Shown here piece by piece: positions 1 to 8,818 of a DNA stretch of 54,657 bases (position 1 is its first letter; every line of letters starts with the position of its first letter). The notes below the pieces were generated by a model. That model was not told the DNA's origin. It saw only the letters and a program-made list of their open reading frames with translations, and did no database searches. The DNA is from CAYJDR01 sp964368965 (GTDB lineage: Bacteria; Chrysiogenota; Deferribacteres; Deferribacterales; Mucispirillaceae), in the NCBI GenBank assembly GCA_964368965.1, contig CAYJDR010000012.1, forward strand, positions 1-54,657, in the 5' to 3' direction. The translations under genes were made by a program, and so were the position numbers.

Positions 1-66
1 ACTTTTGCTATACAATATGGATATTACTAAACACTATAACAAATTAATATTATAGGTGCAACATTT

Positions 67-1218
67 ATGACACAACTTTTTAAAGTGATTATACCACTCA
101 CAATTCTTTTAACCACATCAAGATATATAAACGCTTATGGAAGCTTAGTTTATGCCATATTGGTGCCGATTGTTGCAATGTTTTCCACACTCGCTATATT
201 CTATCATATAACAGTGCGAAAAAAATTAAACAGTATTAAATACCAGATAAATGCCTTCACAAACTTTTTGATACGTAACAGACGGCTACCGTATTTCTTC
301 ACTACTGTGATTTGCATTCTTGTTGCAATGTACTTACCTGTAAAGCTATATTTAATGAACTATATTGAAATATTTGCAACTATCATTTCACTCGCAATCT
401 CAATATTTATATCACTCAAAATAAATAAACTTACTTATAATAACGAATATGCAACATTTGGCTCTGGCGTGTTGCTAAAGTTTATTACTATCATACTCTC
501 ATCATTAATATATCCTCTGCTGATGCACGCTATAAGTTCAGATATAGACATTAGAGCACTTACACTCGATAGTGAAAAAATTACTTCACTAAAAAATAAC
601 CCTATCGCATACAACATTGCAAATATGATAATGTTGGCTGACAGCACCTCTAATGCATTGTTATATTCGGCGAAGGGTTCTAGTATTGCTAAATATATCA
701 TAGGGGTCATTTTTTTTAATGGATTGCTTTTTTATGGGCTTATAAACCTTGTGAATACTAGCATACTTAACAAAGAGAGCTTAACAAAAGCAGTAGCACC
801 ATACAATAGTGAAAACACAGGTAACTATAAATATCTACCAGCTTTATTTCTAACAATATTACTCACATTTTTCTATCCTACACTTTTTAGCAAATTAGAG
901 TTGCAAGCAAAAGATCACATGAGAAATATCAATATGGTAGCAGATAACTTTATAAATTTAATTAATGACAAATCAAACAAAACTAGTGCACCTACAGAAT
1001 TAAAATTAGACGGAGTATCATTAGACATCTATAAAAAAATCGACAGATACATTGACTGGAATCGTGATGGAGAAATCGATGTAAAACATTCACTAATAAT
1101 CATTGATTATGTAACAGGAAATGTACAGGATACATTTACAACCAGCAGGGATAAAGCACGCATAACTTCTAAAAAACTCATTGACAATATGAAAGATTTT
1201 TTTGATGGTGAAGATTAA
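67..1218 (+). CDS. Hypothetical multi-pass membrane protein, shorter tandem paralogue
   Basis: Unrecognised integral membrane protein of 383 residues. About eight hydrophobic stretches fill roughly residues 5-290, followed by a hydrophilic tail. A possible ribosome site (AGGTG) lies just upstream of the ATG. It is clearly paralogous to the next gene: both open MTQLFK and share the stretch YGSLVYAILVPIVAMFSTLA, and about the first 130 nt are nearly identical. The tail keeps only a faint match to the YLDWYY-type motif of the paralogue (here YIDWNRDGE) and then stops, so the glycine-rich C-terminal part of the longer copy is missing. Either this copy has lost its C-terminus or the other gained one. 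I know of no function for the family. Confidence 0.75.
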   Translation: MTQLFKVIIPLTILLTTSRYINAYGSLVYAILVPIVAMFSTLAIFYHITVRKKLNSIKYQINAFTNFLIRNRRLPYFFTTVICILVAMYLPVKLYLMNYIEIFATIISLAISIFISLKINKLTYNNEYATFGSGVLLKFITIILSSLIYPLLMHAISSDIDIRALTLDSEKITSLKNNPIAYNIANMIMLADSTSNALLYSAKGSSIAKYIIGVIFFNGLLFYGLINLVNTSILNKESLTKAVAPYNSENTGNYKYLPALFLTILLTFFYPTLFSKLELQAKDHMRNINMVADNFINLINDKSNKTSAPTELKLDGVSLDIYKKIDRYIDWNRDGEIDVKHSLIIIDYVTGNVQDTFTTSRDKARITSKKLIDNMKDFFDGED

Positions 1219-1282
1219 CCTATAAAATAATAGAAAAACCAAGCAACACAAAATATACTTGGTAATTCTTCAAGCAACTATT

Positions 1283-2950
1283 ATGACACAACTTTTTAAA
1301 CTGATTGTACCAATAACAATTCTTTTTGTAGCATCAAAACATATAAACACTTATGGAAGCTTAGTTTACGCAATATTGGTGCCGATTGTTGCAATGTTTT
1401 CAACACTTGCAATATTTTATAGTGTAACTGTGCGGAAAAGGTTACACAGCGTCCAATATAATCAAAACTTTTTCACCAATGTGTTTATCAAAAGTAGGCG
1501 CTTACCATATATTGTTACTACAGTAATATGCTTCATTATCGCCATGTATTTACCTGTAAAGCTTTATTTAATGAGCGCAATAGAACTCTCAGCAACAATC
1601 ATTACGCTTGCAACATCTATAGCGCTTGCAATAGCTATCAATAAAAAAATATACAATGTCGACTACAATATATATGGTTTAGGCAGGTCATTAAAATTTA
1701 TTAGCATCATGCTATCTATCATTATATATCCGTTGTTGATGCTTATTGCACGCTCATACATCGAAATTGAAACACTGACATTTGAAAGTGAGAAACTACA
1801 ATCGCTCTCAACTAATGCAATAGCCTACACTATTGCAAACTTCATTATATTGTCTGATAGTCTCCCTAATGCATTATCACAAATTGTTGCGAACTCTAGC
1901 TTAATTAAATATTTGATAGAGTTGATATTTCTCAATGGTTTATTTTTCTATGGTTTAATAAACATCACAAATTCAAGCTTATTGACAAAAGCTAGTTTAA
2001 TTGATGCCTTGACGCCTATAGATAAAGAAAGTGCTGCAACACATAAGTTTTTATCTGCACTATATTTGACGATACTGCTTATCTTTATATATCCATCACT
2101 TTTTATAGTGCTACAAAATAGCGCAACAGAACATCAAGCAGAAATCGCTGATGCTGCAAAAACTACGGCAGAATTAATTGATAACCAAACGTATAAAGTT
2201 GGCACATATTTAGAACTAGAACATGCTAGGTTCAATTACTTGAAAAATAATGAACGCACAGATATCATTGGCTCTATAAATACTCAGTTTGATACAATGG
2301 TATCAAATGTTGATAGCTACCTTGATTGGTACTATGGGCTTGGTGCAGAGTATTCACGCATATTTACATTAATCACTGGCACACTTGAGGAATACCTCAT
2401 GGAAAACTTGCAAAAGAAACTAGCGCAAGGTGCTGAAGGATCTAGAATACAAGTGATGAACTTTATTGATAACGCTACGAAATATATTAACGAAGTCGAC
2501 GCAATCAAAGCTAAAAATATACTTGATTTACCACGTGATCAAGTAGACATCATTTTAAAAATCAACAGCGCAGGTAACCAATATGCGCAAAGTGACAATG
2601 TCGATTTTATCGGCTTGAAGGAACGCTTAATAATATCAGGCACATCTGGCATTGCGGGTGCGATTGCTGCAAAAGTGGCAAGCAAAACAATCTTTAAGAC
2701 TGCCTCAAAAGCTGCTGCTAAAATAGTTGTGCAGAAAGGAATGTCTGCAACGGCCGGCGCATTAGCTGGTGGTGTATCTAGCATATTCACATCACCTGTT
2801 GGTGGTGTTGCTATTGGGGTTGGCGTAGGGGTTGCTATTGATAAATCGTTATTAGAGTTAGAAGAAGCAGTCAGCAGAGATGAATACAAAGCAGAAATTA
2901 TAAACACTATTGAGCAAGAAAGAACAGAAATTTTAAATTTATTAAATTAG
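1283..2950 (+). CDS. Hypothetical membrane protein with glycine-rich C-terminal region, longer paralogue
   Basis: 555-residue paralogue of the preceding gene. The ATG at 1283 is chosen over an upstream TTG because MTQLFK then matches the start of the first copy; no clear ribosome site is visible. The N-terminal ~290 residues are multi-pass membrane. A soluble segment follows with the motif YLDWYYGLGAEYSRI and LITGTLEEYL at about 330-360. Then comes a hydrophobic Ala/Gly-rich region (about 465-535) that includes GVAIGVGVGVAIDK, and a charged tail. The YLDWYY...LTG motif reminds me of uncharacterised proteobacterial membrane proteins, from memory only. The Gly-rich stretch could be a membrane-inserting segment; that is inference. 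Confidence 0.75.
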   Translation: MTQLFKLIVPITILFVASKHINTYGSLVYAILVPIVAMFSTLAIFYSVTVRKRLHSVQYNQNFFTNVFIKSRRLPYIVTTVICFIIAMYLPVKLYLMSAIELSATIITLATSIALAIAINKKIYNVDYNIYGLGRSLKFISIMLSIIIYPLLMLIARSYIEIETLTFESEKLQSLSTNAIAYTIANFIILSDSLPNALSQIVANSSLIKYLIELIFLNGLFFYGLINITNSSLLTKASLIDALTPIDKESAATHKFLSALYLTILLIFIYPSLFIVLQNSATEHQAEIADAAKTTAELIDNQTYKVGTYLELEHARFNYLKNNERTDIIGSINTQFDTMVSNVDSYLDWYYGLGAEYSRIFTLITGTLEEYLMENLQKKLAQGAEGSRIQVMNFIDNATKYINEVDAIKAKNILDLPRDQVDIILKINSAGNQYAQSDNVDFIGLKERLIISGTSGIAGAIAAKVASKTIFKTASKAAAKIVVQKGMSATAGALAGGVSSIFTSPVGGVAIGVGVGVAIDKSLLELEEAVSRDEYKAEIINTIEQERTEILNLLN

Positions 2951-2990
2951 GGTATTGCATTTTTATTTTCAAGTTATATATTGTTGTATA

Positions 2991-3160
2991 TAGAGGGCAG
3001 TAAATCGCTTGGGTGATTAACCCATATTATGATGATGTACCTATAATCCTTCGCCCTCTTTTTCTTAATGGTACGAAATACTACACAAAGGAGGATTACA
3101 GTTTTGTTAGAAGCAGTTCGATAGCCCTGTTATCAGCATGAGGATGGCAGGGCTTTTACA
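2991..3160 (+). other. Structured non-coding region with two hairpins, a buried Shine-Dalgarno and a six-codon ORF
   Basis: Read on the plus strand. AGAGGGC (2992-2998) pairs with GCCCTCT (3053-3059), followed by TTTTTCTT, with a small GGGT/ACCC hairpin inside its long loop. GGAGGATTA (3090-3098) is a strong ribosome site and is complementary over 9 nt (one G-U) to TAATCCTTC (3044-3052) in that loop. A TTG at 3104 then opens a six-codon ORF ending at 3124. A second hairpin, AGCCCTG (3123-3129) with CAGGGCT (3148-3154), overlaps its stop codon and is followed by TTTT. It could be one or two terminators, a small RNA, or an attenuator remnant. No plus-strand gene follows. Function unknown. Confidence 0.4.
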
Positions 3161-3497
3161 TGCCCATGTATCTCATAAGTGCAACCATACCAATACCAAA
3201 TACAATTGTTCCAAAAAAGTTTTTAGATATAACGCTCACCAAAAATGTAGCAACACCACACCATATGTATATATTATCAGGCGATAAATTTAGCGTAGGC
3301 ACGCCATCTGGTTTTATAATCAATAACTCAGGCAACAATAAAGCCGACATAACCGTAACTGGCACAAACGAAAGCCATACAACAATATTTTCGCTTAGGC
3401 GCCTTTTGCCAAGCACTAAAAAAGGCAATTCCCTTGCAAAATAAGTCACAGCTGCCATGCCAAAAATTGTAGAGTAAATATAGATTGGGTCATGCAT
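3156..3497 (-). CDS. azlD: AzlD family branched-chain amino acid export subunit
   Basis: 113-residue protein with about four membrane segments, matching the small AzlD partner in length and layout. Typical features are the RELPFLVLGKR segment near residue 22 and the PVTVMSALLLPELL segment. The AzlCD pair is known for export of branched-chain amino acids (and analogues such as 4-azaleucine in Bacillus); the substrate here is inferred. The start codon overlaps the end of azlC by 8 nt, which indicates translational coupling. The stop codon lies against the hairpin at 3123-3154. Confidence 0.85.
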   Translation of the reverse strand: MHDPIYIYSTIFGMAAVTYFARELPFLVLGKRRLSENIVVWLSFVPVTVMSALLLPELLIIKPDGVPTLNLSPDNIYIWCGVATFLVSVISKNFFGTIVFGIGMVALMRYMGM

Positions 3498-4185
3498 TTC
3501 CTTGCCCCTTGCTTAGCACATATCCAACAGTAGCACCAACGATTGATGCAACAATAATACCCCAAACATGCCCATGTGCAGCAAATACTAGCGATATAAC
3601 GCCAGATACAACAGCTGCGATAATATGTGGTTTGCTAGTTAATTTTGGTGTGAGTAGAGCTATAAATAACGCTGGTAAGGCAAAGTCTAACCCATAGTCT
3701 TTATAGTCGCCAATGAATAGCCCTAGATATGCACCTAGCCCAACACCAAGCACCCACCCAGCATGCGCTGTGATGTTTATGCCAGATGCTTTTGAGCGAC
3801 TAACGTATCCTTTAGACATCTCTGAAGATAATACGCCGAACGCCTCATCAGTAATTTCAGATGCGAATATAGCCTTTTGGATAGGACTCCAATCGCTAAC
3901 GTGTGGATAAAGTGATGATGTATATAAAATGTGTCGCATGTTGACAATCATTACTGTAATTGTGATAGACATTGCAGATGCACCTGCAAGTATCATCCCA
4001 CCGGCGATATATTGGCCAGCACCAGCATATACTAAAAGCGACATAACGATAGATTGGAACAGCGTAAGCCCAGCACCAGTAAGGATAACGCCACAACCGA
4101 TACCAAGTGGCAAATAACCAGCAACAATTGGCAACGATAGCTTACAACCTGTGAGAAATTCTTTTAAATCAAACTTATTTGACAC
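3490..4185 (-). CDS. azlC: AzlC family branched-chain amino acid permease
   Basis: 231-residue inner-membrane protein of the AzlC family. Diagnostic stretches are AGYLPLGIGCGVILTGAG near the start, MSLLVYAGAGQYIAGG around residues 48-63, and ITVMIVNMRHILYTSSL around 76-92, followed by an EITDEAFGV motif. The start is GTG, preceded at good distance by AAGGTG. It forms a two-gene operon with azlD, and the two proteins together form the exporter. A sigma-70-like promoter lies just upstream. Confidence 0.88.
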   Translation of the reverse strand: MSNKFDLKEFLTGCKLSLPIVAGYLPLGIGCGVILTGAGLTLFQSIVMSLLVYAGAGQYIAGGMILAGASAMSITITVMIVNMRHILYTSSLYPHVSDWSPIQKAIFASEITDEAFGVLSSEMSKGYVSRSKASGINITAHAGWVLGVGLGAYLGLFIGDYKDYGLDFALPALFIALLTPKLTSKPHIIAAVVSGVISLVFAAHGHVWGIIVASIVGATVGYVLSKGQGNA

Positions 4186-4211
4186 GTCACACCTTCAAAT
4201 GTAGATGTGTT

Positions 4212-4240
4212 GATATAACAGAGTGGTGACCAATAGTCAA
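4212..4240 (-). promoter_or_regulatory. Sigma-70-like promoter for azlCD
   Basis: On the minus strand TTGACT (4240-4235), a 17-nt spacer and TATATC (4217-4212) lie just upstream of the azlC GTG at 4185. The -35 box directly follows the T-tract of the htrA terminator, so azlCD is probably transcribed independently of the htrA operon. Confidence 0.5.
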
Positions 4241-4272
4241 TAAAAAAGCCACTCAATTTTATTTGAGTGGCT
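4241..4272 (-). terminator. Rho-independent terminator after htrA
   Basis: On the minus strand AGCCACTCAA, an ATAAAA loop, TTGAGTGGCT and then a run of Ts: a 10-bp perfect stem (4247-4272) with a T-tract, 14 nt past the htrA stop. Confidence 0.9.
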
Positions 4273-4285
4273 ATTATGATCATGA

Positions 4286-5686
4286 TTATTTATTAAACGC
4301 TATAAATCTTGCGCCTGTTTGTGTAAGTACTTTCAAGCCGATTATATCGCCGTCTTTCACATTGATATACATTTTATAGAACTCTTGTGGAGTTGATACA
4401 GGCTTCCTGTTAAACCACACAACTATATCGCCAGGCTTTAGCCCTGATCTTTCAACAGATGAGTTCGGCTCAACCCTAGTTACTTTAACGCCCTCTGAGA
4501 TGTTTAGCATTTTCATCTCTTCGCGAGATAGCGACGATACACTAACTGGCGCATCTTTTGGTGCTTCTGGTTGTTTATTGCCACCAGCAACTGCATTTTC
4601 CATAGGTCTTTCGCCTAGTTTAACAGGTAGTTGCATACGGTCACCATCACGGATGATTGTTAAGCGTACAGTTTCATTAGGATTTTTAGCACCTATCATG
4701 TTGATAAGCTCTCTGCTTTCTTCAACAGTTTCGCTATCGATACCTACAATAATATCGCCAGCTTTAAGCCCTGCTTTATCTGCTGGGTCGCCAGCTATCA
4801 CATCTGCAACAAGCACGCCAACTGTTTCTGCTGGTAGTCCGAATGACATTGCTAAGTTTTCGTTAAGCTCTTGCAACGTAACGCCTAACCAACCGCGGCT
4901 AACTCTACCTTGCTTCAATCTATCTAATATATCTTTAAGCATGTTAACTGGTACTGCGAATCCAAGCCCTTGAGCCGACTGAATGATAGCCGTGTTTACA
5001 CCAACAACTTCGCCGTCCATATTTAACAATGGACCACCTGAGTTACCAGGGTTAATTGCTGCATCTGTTTGCATGAAGTTGTCATAAGGTCCACCACCAA
5101 GCACCCTATCTTTTGCAGATATGATACCAGCAGTAACTGTGCCACCTAAACCAAGTGGGTTACCGATTGCTACAACCCAGTCGCCGATTTCAGCTTTATC
5201 TGAGTCGCCCAATACGATAGGTGTAAGTTTGACGCCTTTGCTTCTTGGGTCTATCTTTAGTAGCGCTAGGTCTGTCAATGGGTCTGCACCAACAACAACA
5301 GCTTCTGCTTCTGCGCCGTTTGTGAACTTGATGATGATTTCATCAGCATCGGCGATAACGTGGTTGTTAGTAACTATGTACCCTTGCATATTTATAACGA
5401 AACCAGAGCCGAGTGCGCTAGTTTTATATTGATTTTGTGGGTTTTGTGGACTTTGCCTTTGGTTCATATCTGGCAATTCGCCACCAAAGAAATACTTAAA
5501 AAACTCTTCCTGCCCGAACTGAGGCCCTTGCCTAGTCACAAGCTTTGTAGTGCTGATGTTTACAACTCCGTCTGACGATTTTTTCACAACTCCTGAAAAA
5601 GTGCTAGGTACTGATTGTGCAAAAACAGAAAGAGAAGTAAAAGATAATAAAAACATGATCATAAACGTCTTTTTGACAATACTCAT
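4286..5686 (-). CDS. htrA: Periplasmic serine protease HtrA/DegP (Do family)
   Basis: 466-residue Do-type protease and chaperone that degrades misfolded envelope proteins. A signal peptide spans residues 1-23 (…SVFAQ|S). The trypsin-like domain has the catalytic triad H109 (TNNHV), D139 (LTDLALL) and S216 (GNSGGPL). PDZ1 lies at about 265-350 (GWLGVTLQEL…) and PDZ2 at about 390-460 (GVKVTRVEPNSSVERSGLKPGDIV). Its start overlaps the rseB stop by one base (TAATG). It is the last gene of the rpoE–anti-sigma–rseB–htrA operon, so it is both part of the stress operon and a likely target of it. Length and motifs are complete. Confidence 0.96.
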   Translation of the reverse strand: MSIVKKTFMIMFLLSFTSLSVFAQSVPSTFSGVVKKSSDGVVNISTTKLVTRQGPQFGQEEFFKYFFGGELPDMNQRQSPQNPQNQYKTSALGSGFVINMQGYIVTNNHVIADADEIIIKFTNGAEAEAVVVGADPLTDLALLKIDPRSKGVKLTPIVLGDSDKAEIGDWVVAIGNPLGLGGTVTAGIISAKDRVLGGGPYDNFMQTDAAINPGNSGGPLLNMDGEVVGVNTAIIQSAQGLGFAVPVNMLKDILDRLKQGRVSRGWLGVTLQELNENLAMSFGLPAETVGVLVADVIAGDPADKAGLKAGDIIVGIDSETVEESRELINMIGAKNPNETVRLTIIRDGDRMQLPVKLGERPMENAVAGGNKQPEAPKDAPVSVSSLSREEMKMLNISEGVKVTRVEPNSSVERSGLKPGDIVVWFNRKPVSTPQEFYKMYINVKDGDIIGLKVLTQTGARFIAFNK

Positions 5687-6504
5687 TATTTTCCTCCGTC
5701 AAATTCAATTAACGCTTTATTATATAGGGCTTCTGTAATGTGGTCATCTGCCTCTATTGCTTTAACTATTGCTGCACGATGTTCAATGAATATATCTGCG
5801 ATATTAGACATCGTCTCGTGTGGTGCTGCGCCAAGTATAGTATACTCGACACCATTGTGATACCTGCTATATAGATAGTTACCATATAGCACGCGCTTCA
5901 TTTCTTTATCTTCTTTATTACCTATAAATGGGTTAAGAAACACAGAGAAATTATTCACGCCATCTGTAAAGCCCAAGTGTATTGAGCCATCTATAACAAC
6001 ATTAGTAAATGTATGGTAATAACCTGCATAAAATTGTTGTTTAGCACGTGCTGGGGTTTGTGTTGTAAGTTTCTCACCTTGTGGCGGCTGTGCGCCTTCG
6101 GTAATGCGGCCATATTCGATAACAACCACACCATCATGATTTGTTGTTTCGTTTCTGATAATCTTGCCATTGTCTGCAACCCATACAATGCGTGCAAACC
6201 TGTTGTAATCTAGCGGTATGATTTCATATTGAGTTACATTAGTACCTAACAACATGATGTTGTAAGTTTTTTTCATGCTGTAATATTTTTCAGGCACTAA
6301 CCCTACATCGAACTTAAGCGAAAAGAAACTCTTAACCATAGCATTATCAAGCGAATTGTTTGCCGTTATGGAGTTGTGATCTGCAACAAGTGTCGTGTAG
6401 CTACCATCATGATTGATATATTTGTACATATACATGGTTTTGGCCACACTTTCACTATGAGCAACAAAAAGTAATATTAGTGTTGTTAAAATTAAATGTT
6501 TCAT
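5686..6504 (-). CDS. rseB: RseB/MucB-like sigma-E regulatory protein
   Basis: 272-residue exported protein with an N-terminal signal peptide (LILLFVAHSESVAKT). The C-terminal half carries the RseB/MucB signature: SVFLNPF… followed by GVEYTILGAAPHETMSNIA, corresponding to the SVFVEP…VTVVGEVP pattern of the family. The N-terminal part (VWVADNGKIIRNETTNHDG) fits the lipid-binding, LolA-like fold. RseB binds the periplasmic side of the anti-sigma factor and tunes its cleavage. One-base overlaps with the genes on both sides indicate coupling. Sequence identity to classical RseB looks low, so the assignment leans on both motif and operon context. Confidence 0.8.
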   Translation of the reverse strand: MKHLILTTLILLFVAHSESVAKTMYMYKYINHDGSYTTLVADHNSITANNSLDNAMVKSFFSLKFDVGLVPEKYYSMKKTYNIMLLGTNVTQYEIIPLDYNRFARIVWVADNGKIIRNETTNHDGVVVIEYGRITEGAQPPQGEKLTTQTPARAKQQFYAGYYHTFTNVVIDGSIHLGFTDGVNNFSVFLNPFIGNKEDKEMKRVLYGNYLYSRYHNGVEYTILGAAPHETMSNIADIFIEHRAAIVKAIEADDHITEALYNKALIEFDGGK

Positions 6505-6983
6505 TATTTCTCGAAATTTACAGCCATGACTGATGGTGCAGAATAGTTGTCAGTTTGCTGGTTTACGTGTTCTAGTGCGTATTTTTCAAACTTTTTCTCT
6601 TCGGCTACGAGCATGTCGGAGCTTTGCCCAACATAAAATATAGTGCCCCATATTGCGCCGAACATAACAGCAGCTGCAGTGCCGTATCTATAGAAGTATT
6701 TAAGCGATTTGTTTTGTTTACGTGGTTGTTTAAACTTTTTAGGTTCAATGCGTGACATAATATTTGCCGCAAAATCAACCTCAACTTTAGGAGCATATAC
6801 ACTTGATACCATCTCTTTGATAGTATACATATTAGCTAGCGCAACTTTACAAGATGGGCAGACAGAAACATGTTCTATCACCATGCTGCTTTCTGTCACC
6901 CCTGCTTCGTTGTCTATATATGCTGACATTGATTGCCTTACAACAGTGCAATTAACGGTTAAGTTTCTCATATCGCTTGACAT
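6504..6983 (-). CDS. Membrane-anchored zinc-finger anti-sigma factor (RseA-like role)
   Basis: 159 residues. The N-terminal cytoplasmic region contains an HX3CX2C anti-sigma zinc finger (HVSVCPSC, about residues 34-41), followed by a basic linker (KKFKQPRKQNKS) and one membrane helix (AAAVMFGAIWGTIFYVG, about 93-110), then a short periplasmic tail. It should hold the sigma factor encoded 2 nt upstream and release it after regulated proteolysis, with RseB on the periplasmic side. It uses the ZAS-type finger of RsiW/ChrR-like proteins rather than the enterobacterial RseA fold. Confidence 0.85.
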   Translation of the reverse strand: MSSDMRNLTVNCTVVRQSMSAYIDNEAGVTESSMVIEHVSVCPSCKVALANMYTIKEMVSSVYAPKVEVDFAANIMSRIEPKKFKQPRKQNKSLKYFYRYGTAAAVMFGAIWGTIFYVGQSSDMLVAEEKKFEKYALEHVNQQTDNYSAPSVMAVNFEK

Positions 6984-6985
6984 AA

Positions 6986-7564
6986 TTATTTAGCCTCCAT
7001 GAATATATCATCAGTTAGCCCTTGTTTTATGAGCCTGTCTTTTACAATTTGTCGAGCATTGAAAAGCCTTGAACGCACAGTACCAAGCGGAATGTTCAGC
7101 ATATCTGCGATTTCTTCATAACTGAGGTCTTCAACCTCGCGCAGCATAACAACAGTGCGTAGCCTCTCAGGCAGCGCATCAACAAACATACGTACGTACT
7201 TTTTCAGTTCATCTCTGATAAGGTAATCTTCTGGAGTGTCACCAGAAGGTATGTTTTCAAAGTAGCTGCCGTCAGAATCTTCTGACTCAACATCGACAAT
7301 GCGTTTACCCCTGCCATATTGGTTAAGTGCCAAGTTGACAGATATACGCTTCACCCAAGGGTAGAACTGGTTTTGGTCTTGTAATGTATCTAGCTTTTCA
7401 TAAGCTTTTAAAAAGGCCTCTTGACAAATATCTTCAGCAAACTCTCTGTTTTTCACGATATTTATTGCAGCGTAGAATACTTGCCCCTGATACTTACGTA
7501 TCAAGAGTTCAAACATCTCGGTATCGCCCTCAAGTACCTTTTCTACTATTTGTTTATCGTTCAT
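6986..7564 (-). CDS. rpoE: ECF RNA polymerase sigma factor, sigma-E type
   Basis: 192-residue ECF sigma factor. Region 2 lies near the N-terminus (FELLIRKYQGQVFYAAINIV…AEDICQEAFLKAYEKL) and region 4 near the C-terminus (LSYEEIADMLNIPLGTVRSRL). The start is taken at MNDKQIVEK (7564), preceded by AGAGGTT, rather than at an upstream ATG that adds 13 non-family residues. It is first in the operon with its anti-sigma factor, rseB and htrA. A sigma-70-like promoter lies upstream. A GAACC element between the two, on the same strand (7611-7607), could be an autoregulatory ECF -35 box; that is weak inference. Confidence 0.92.
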   Translation of the reverse strand: MNDKQIVEKVLEGDTEMFELLIRKYQGQVFYAAINIVKNREFAEDICQEAFLKAYEKLDTLQDQNQFYPWVKRISVNLALNQYGRGKRIVDVESEDSDGSYFENIPSGDTPEDYLIRDELKKYVRMFVDALPERLRTVVMLREVEDLSYEEIADMLNIPLGTVRSRLFNARQIVKDRLIKQGLTDDIFMEAK

Positions 7565-7636
7565 ATTATGCAACCTCTTAATCAAATGACAACCGTCATA
7601 CAAATTGGTTCAAAAATTATACTCATTAATACTATG

Positions 7637-7664
7637 ATTTTATATCATAAAAACATGATGTCAA
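7637..7664 (-). promoter_or_regulatory. Sigma-70-like promoter for the rpoE operon
   Basis: Minus-strand TTGACA (7664-7659), a 16-nt spacer, then TAAAAT (7642-7637), about 75 nt upstream of the rpoE start. The -35 is perfect and the -10 is one base off consensus. Confidence 0.6.
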
Positions 7665-7694
7665 TATATTGTTGCGGTCTTTAATGTAAAATCA

Positions 7695-7723
7695 CAAAAA
7701 AACCCAACCTTATGACAGTTGGG
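7695..7723 (-). terminator. Terminator after the EamA transporter gene
   Basis: Minus-strand CCCAAC, a 9-nt loop, GTTGGG (7723-7703), followed by seven Ts. It sits about 30 nt past the stop of the 7753-8670 gene. Confidence 0.8.
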
Positions 7724-7752
7724 ATATAAATTTGTTCATATAATACAAGAGC

Positions 7753-8670
7753 CTACTGCCTAGCAGACTTACCCCTTGTAACAAAAAAGACAGCGCCAAT
7801 AATTAACGCACACGAAAGAATGGTTACGCTAGTAATCTTCTCACCAGCGAGTATAACCCCTAGCGACAAAGCAACAACTGGTTCAGCATAGGCATATGAG
7901 GTTGCGATAGGCGTGGTGGTATTCATCAATAACCAATAGTAACAGCCATATCCAACAACTGATCCAAAAAAAACTAAATGCAAATAGCTTAAAAATGCCA
8001 CTGGTGTTACATTTGCTAATTGAAATGCTTCATATTCGCCTATGAAAAATGCAACAACAAACATAAACAAACCACCAACAACCATCTGCATACCTAACGA
8101 AACAAATATAGGCAACTGAATTGGCCTCTCTCTAGCATAAAACGAACCAGCTATCCATGCCCATAGGCTTGCAATAATAATCAACACGCCAGTTATTGAG
8201 CCACTTGCACTATGCCCTAGCGACGTAACAAGCAACACGACGCCTGCAAACCCCACAACTAACCCAACTATAACCATATTGCTTGGGCGAGGGTCAACAC
8301 GGAACACATACCCCGCAACCACCATCCACACAGGGAGCGATCCCGCCAATATCGCAACACTACCAGATGATAGATATTGTGAGCCAATGTTTAAAGTCAT
8401 GCCTGATAGCGCAATCATGAAAAATGACGACCATAAAACAACTCGCCACTCGCTTATACCTTTTGGTAATCGAAACTTCTTGCTCACCAATATGCTATAG
8501 CCTAAAAGTAGCGAACCAGCTGCAGTAAAACGCATTGCAGAAAGCAGAACAGGTGGAAAACTCTCCAATGCAAAATTGATTGTTAAATATACCATACCCC
8601 ATGTCAAGTATAGTGCAAGGCAACAACCAATAATTGCCACCAGTCGCCTATTTTTCATCAGCATACTCAT
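7753..8670 (-). CDS. EamA/DMT family transporter (YedA-like)
   Basis: 305-residue inner-membrane protein with about ten helices forming two EamA repeats. The N-terminal signature LALYLTWGMVYLTINFALESFPPVL and the second-repeat end TTPIATSYAYAEPVVALSLGVILAGE are typical of the drug/metabolite transporter superfamily, closest in pattern to YedA-type permeases. Such proteins usually export amino acids or related metabolites; the substrate cannot be told. An AGAGGT ribosome site supports the start at 8670, although two further in-frame ATGs follow within five codons. Single-gene unit with its own terminator. Confidence 0.88.
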   Translation of the reverse strand: MSMLMKNRRLVAIIGCCLALYLTWGMVYLTINFALESFPPVLLSAMRFTAAGSLLLGYSILVSKKFRLPKGISEWRVVLWSSFFMIALSGMTLNIGSQYLSSGSVAILAGSLPVWMVVAGYVFRVDPRPSNMVIVGLVVGFAGVVLLVTSLGHSASGSITGVLIIIASLWAWIAGSFYARERPIQLPIFVSLGMQMVVGGLFMFVVAFFIGEYEAFQLANVTPVAFLSYLHLVFFGSVVGYGCYYWLLMNTTTPIATSYAYAEPVVALSLGVILAGEKITSVTILSCALIIGAVFFVTRGKSARQ

Positions 8671-8790
8671 GTGTGTTAATACCTCTAAAAATATCTACAG
8701 CCATTAATATCTTAATCAGAAAAAAAAGCAAGAAATTTTATTGATTGAACTTTATCTATCGTTTATTTTTCTCATTATGAAATGTAGCTA

Positions 8791-8818
8791 TTGACAAAAG
8801 TAGTCAAATGCATAATAA
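8791..8818 (+). promoter_or_regulatory. Sigma-70-like promoter for purF
   Basis: TTGACA (8791-8796), a 16-nt spacer, TAATAA (8813-8818). The -35 box coincides with a TTG that would otherwise be the longest possible purF start, which argues for initiation at the ATG at 8860. Confidence 0.55.

Noticed and set aside
1237..1262. Hairpin ACCAAG/CTTGGT between the two membrane paralogues as a terminator
   Set aside because: Only 6 bp, a 14-nt loop and no T-tract.
3123..3154. Terminator for azlD on the minus strand
   Set aside because: The stem is symmetric but the T-run lies on the plus-strand side; on the minus strand no T-tract follows.
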